The notes beneath the pieces are model-generated. The model was given only the letters and a program-made list of their open reading frames with translations, did not search any database and was not told where the DNA came from. A DNA stretch of 8,175 nucleotides from Acidobacteriota bacterium. GTDB taxonomy: Bacteria > Acidobacteriota > Blastocatellia > RBC074. Positions within the stretch are counted from its first letter, which is position 1; each line of letters starts with the position of its first letter. This document shows, piece by piece, positions 7,209 to 8,175 of the stretch. The stretch lies in the NCBI GenBank assembly GCA_013140935.1, contig JABFSD010001085.1, positions 1 through 8,175 of the forward strand. Reading direction: 5' to 3'. The position numbers were made by a program, and so were the translations under genes.

Positions 7209-8141
7209 TTTGTGTTTGTGATTTCGTACTTTACCTTGTCCGTCTACGTGTGCGTGGTCGTAGCCGTCTTCGGGATATTCAAAATCGTTAAAGTGAATGT
7301 GATTGTGATCGGTAGCGATAATCCATTTATGTAACTCAGGCTTTTGCCGCGTTAGTTGAGCGGCCGCGCGATCGGCATTTTCTTCCGGCGTCGAGTAAGG
7401 ATTCCAGTGAAAATAATTATGTAACTGACCGTCGGTGCGCCCGAAACCGAGAATGCCGTTCTCACTATAAAATGCACCGTGGTTGATATAAGGCGGACGC
7501 CAGAAATAGCCTCCGGTTGGTAAGTCGCCGAATTGCATCATCCACGAAGTGCCCCAAATGTGATAAGCCTCCTCGGCGCAATCGTGATAACTGATGTTGT
7601 CTTGCTGGAAGCCGGGCGTCATCGAATAAAGAAACGTCATCGCGTGCGTCTTGGGGTCGAAGCGCAATACTTTGAGTAAACAACCCGAGGCGGTTTGCGG
7701 AAACAGCGTCGGCACTTGCCACGGCATGTCTTCGTAAGATTGCACCTTGATGAAATCTTCCTGTGCTGCGCCTTCCAGATCCTGATCGGACTCAATCAAG
7801 TGTGGCTCGCTGTCGTTATACATCAACAAACAGAGCGCGCCTTTTTCGCTGGAAATCGCCGGGAGCGAAACGCCTTTCGGTACGAAGAAATAATAACCGG
7901 GGCCACAAAGCTGGTCGCCGACTTTAAGACCGCCCTCCATAATCATCAACTCTACGTCGGAGTAACATACAGTCGGCGTTTGGTTGTATCCGGCCTCGTA
8001 TTGCACGGTCATCGTGCAAGCTCCGCTTTCGGGGTTGAGACTCAGCATCTTGTAGTGCATCCCGATAGGAAAGCCGGGCAAGGTCATTTTTTTGAAATCT
8101 ACTTCGCGGTCCACAAAGGGTTCGATGTGTGGTCGTGTCAT
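7206..8141 (-). CDS. Two-domain cupin protein with histidine-rich C-terminus
   Basis: This is a cytoplasmic protein of 311 residues that reads as two cupin beta-barrels. The first (about 28-112) keeps the G-D-Q-L-C-G-P-G-Y-Y-F-F-V-P-K-G turn (75-90) but lacks an obvious histidine metal set. The second (about 150-250) has a likely metal site with H186, E190 or E191, and H194 in H-D-C-A-E-E-A-Y-H, followed by W-R-P-P-Y-I-N-H-G (214-222, H221). The final 33 residues hold seven histidines (279, 281, 283, 296, 298, 308, 310). Enzymes of this fold include dioxygenases, isomerases and the two-domain (S)-ureidoglycine aminohydrolase; I cannot assign one. ATG at 8141 is chosen over an in-frame start at 8165 because AGGAGG sits just upstream. 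It is the first gene of the operon in this window, and the neighbouring cyclic amidohydrolase makes an enzymatic role in the same pathway likely. Confidence 0.8.
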   Translation of the reverse strand: MTRPHIEPFVDREVDFKKMTLPGFPIGMHYKMLSLNPESGACTMTVQYEAGYNQTPTVCYSDVELMIMEGGLKVGDQLCGPGYYFFVPKGVSLPAISSEKGALCLLMYNDSEPHLIESDQDLEGAAQEDFIKVQSYEDMPWQVPTLFPQTASGCLLKVLRFDPKTHAMTFLYSMTPGFQQDNISYHDCAEEAYHIWGTSWMMQFGDLPTGGYFWRPPYINHGAFYSENGILGFGRTDGQLHNYFHWNPYSTPEENADRAAAQLTRQKPELHKWIIATDHNHIHFNDFEYPEDGYDHAHVDGQGKVRNHKHK

Positions 8142-8145
8142 AAAT

Positions 8146-8152
8146 TCCTCCT
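8146..8152 (-). promoter_or_regulatory. Strong ribosome binding site of the cupin gene
   Basis: On the minus strand the sequence GCAGGAGGAATTTATG places a full GGAGG core about five to six bases before the ATG at 8141. This decides the cupin start. It is the only near-consensus Shine-Dalgarno in the operon; the regulator has a moderate one, and the amidohydrolase and transporter have none. Confidence 0.85.
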
Positions 8153-8175
8153 GCTTAAAATACAACTTTCGTTTT
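8153..8175 (-). other. Right edge, start of the operon leader
   Basis: Only about 23 bp remain upstream of the cupin ribosome site. They are AT-rich (minus strand AAAACGAAAGTTGTATTTTA). No complete -35/-10 pair or clear operator dyad can be called. The operon promoter, and possibly further upstream genes, should lie beyond the window. Confidence 0.35.

Noticed and set aside
7206..8141. Naming the cupin AllE ((S)-ureidoglycine aminohydrolase)
   Set aside because: Only the two-barrel plan and an adjacent cyclic amidohydrolase suggest it. The length, the metal-motif context and the His-rich tail are not diagnostic for AllE.

Overview
The window carries six protein genes in two convergent blocks and almost no non-coding DNA. 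Nothing in it is phage, plasmid, transposon, CRISPR or structural RNA. The base composition is balanced, Shine-Dalgarno use is mixed, and it holds a Tat-exported family 106 glycoside hydrolase and a GntR-controlled catabolic operon. This suggests the chromosome of a free-living heterotroph, perhaps an Acidobacteriota-like or similar soil or sediment lineage. No marker gene fixes the phylum, so that placement is a guess.

Left block (+ strand, about 43-3589): a small uncharacterised protein of roughly 158 residues with a possible beta-barrel character, then, 28 bp downstream, a 1010-residue protein. The larger one has a twin-arginine signal, a GH106 (alpha-L-rhamnosidase family) catalytic region and a C-terminal carbohydrate-binding-type beta-sandwich. 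A perfect 16-bp tandem duplication straddles the stop codon of the small gene.

Right block (- strand, 8141 down to 3601): cupin protein, then GntR/HutC-type repressor, then cyclic-amidohydrolase-superfamily enzyme, then major facilitator transporter. The repressor and amidohydrolase genes overlap by 4 bp (ATGA). The transporter starts at or just inside the end of the amidohydrolase gene. The cupin and repressor are separated by 53 bp that can form competing hairpins beside the repressor's ribosome binding site. The cupin has a strong AGGAGG site, and the promoter must lie at or beyond the right edge.

The right block reads as a self-regulated uptake-and-degradation unit. The transporter would import a small, probably anionic or cyclic-amide compound. 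The binuclear-metal amidohydrolase would hydrolyse a C-N bond in it, the cupin would act on the substrate or product, and the UTRA domain of the regulator would sense one of them. The substrate cannot be read from the sequence. The parts list recalls allantoin catabolism (cyclic amidohydrolase plus two-domain cupin), but the proteins do not look like plain AllB and AllE. This operon is the best candidate here for an undescribed pathway.
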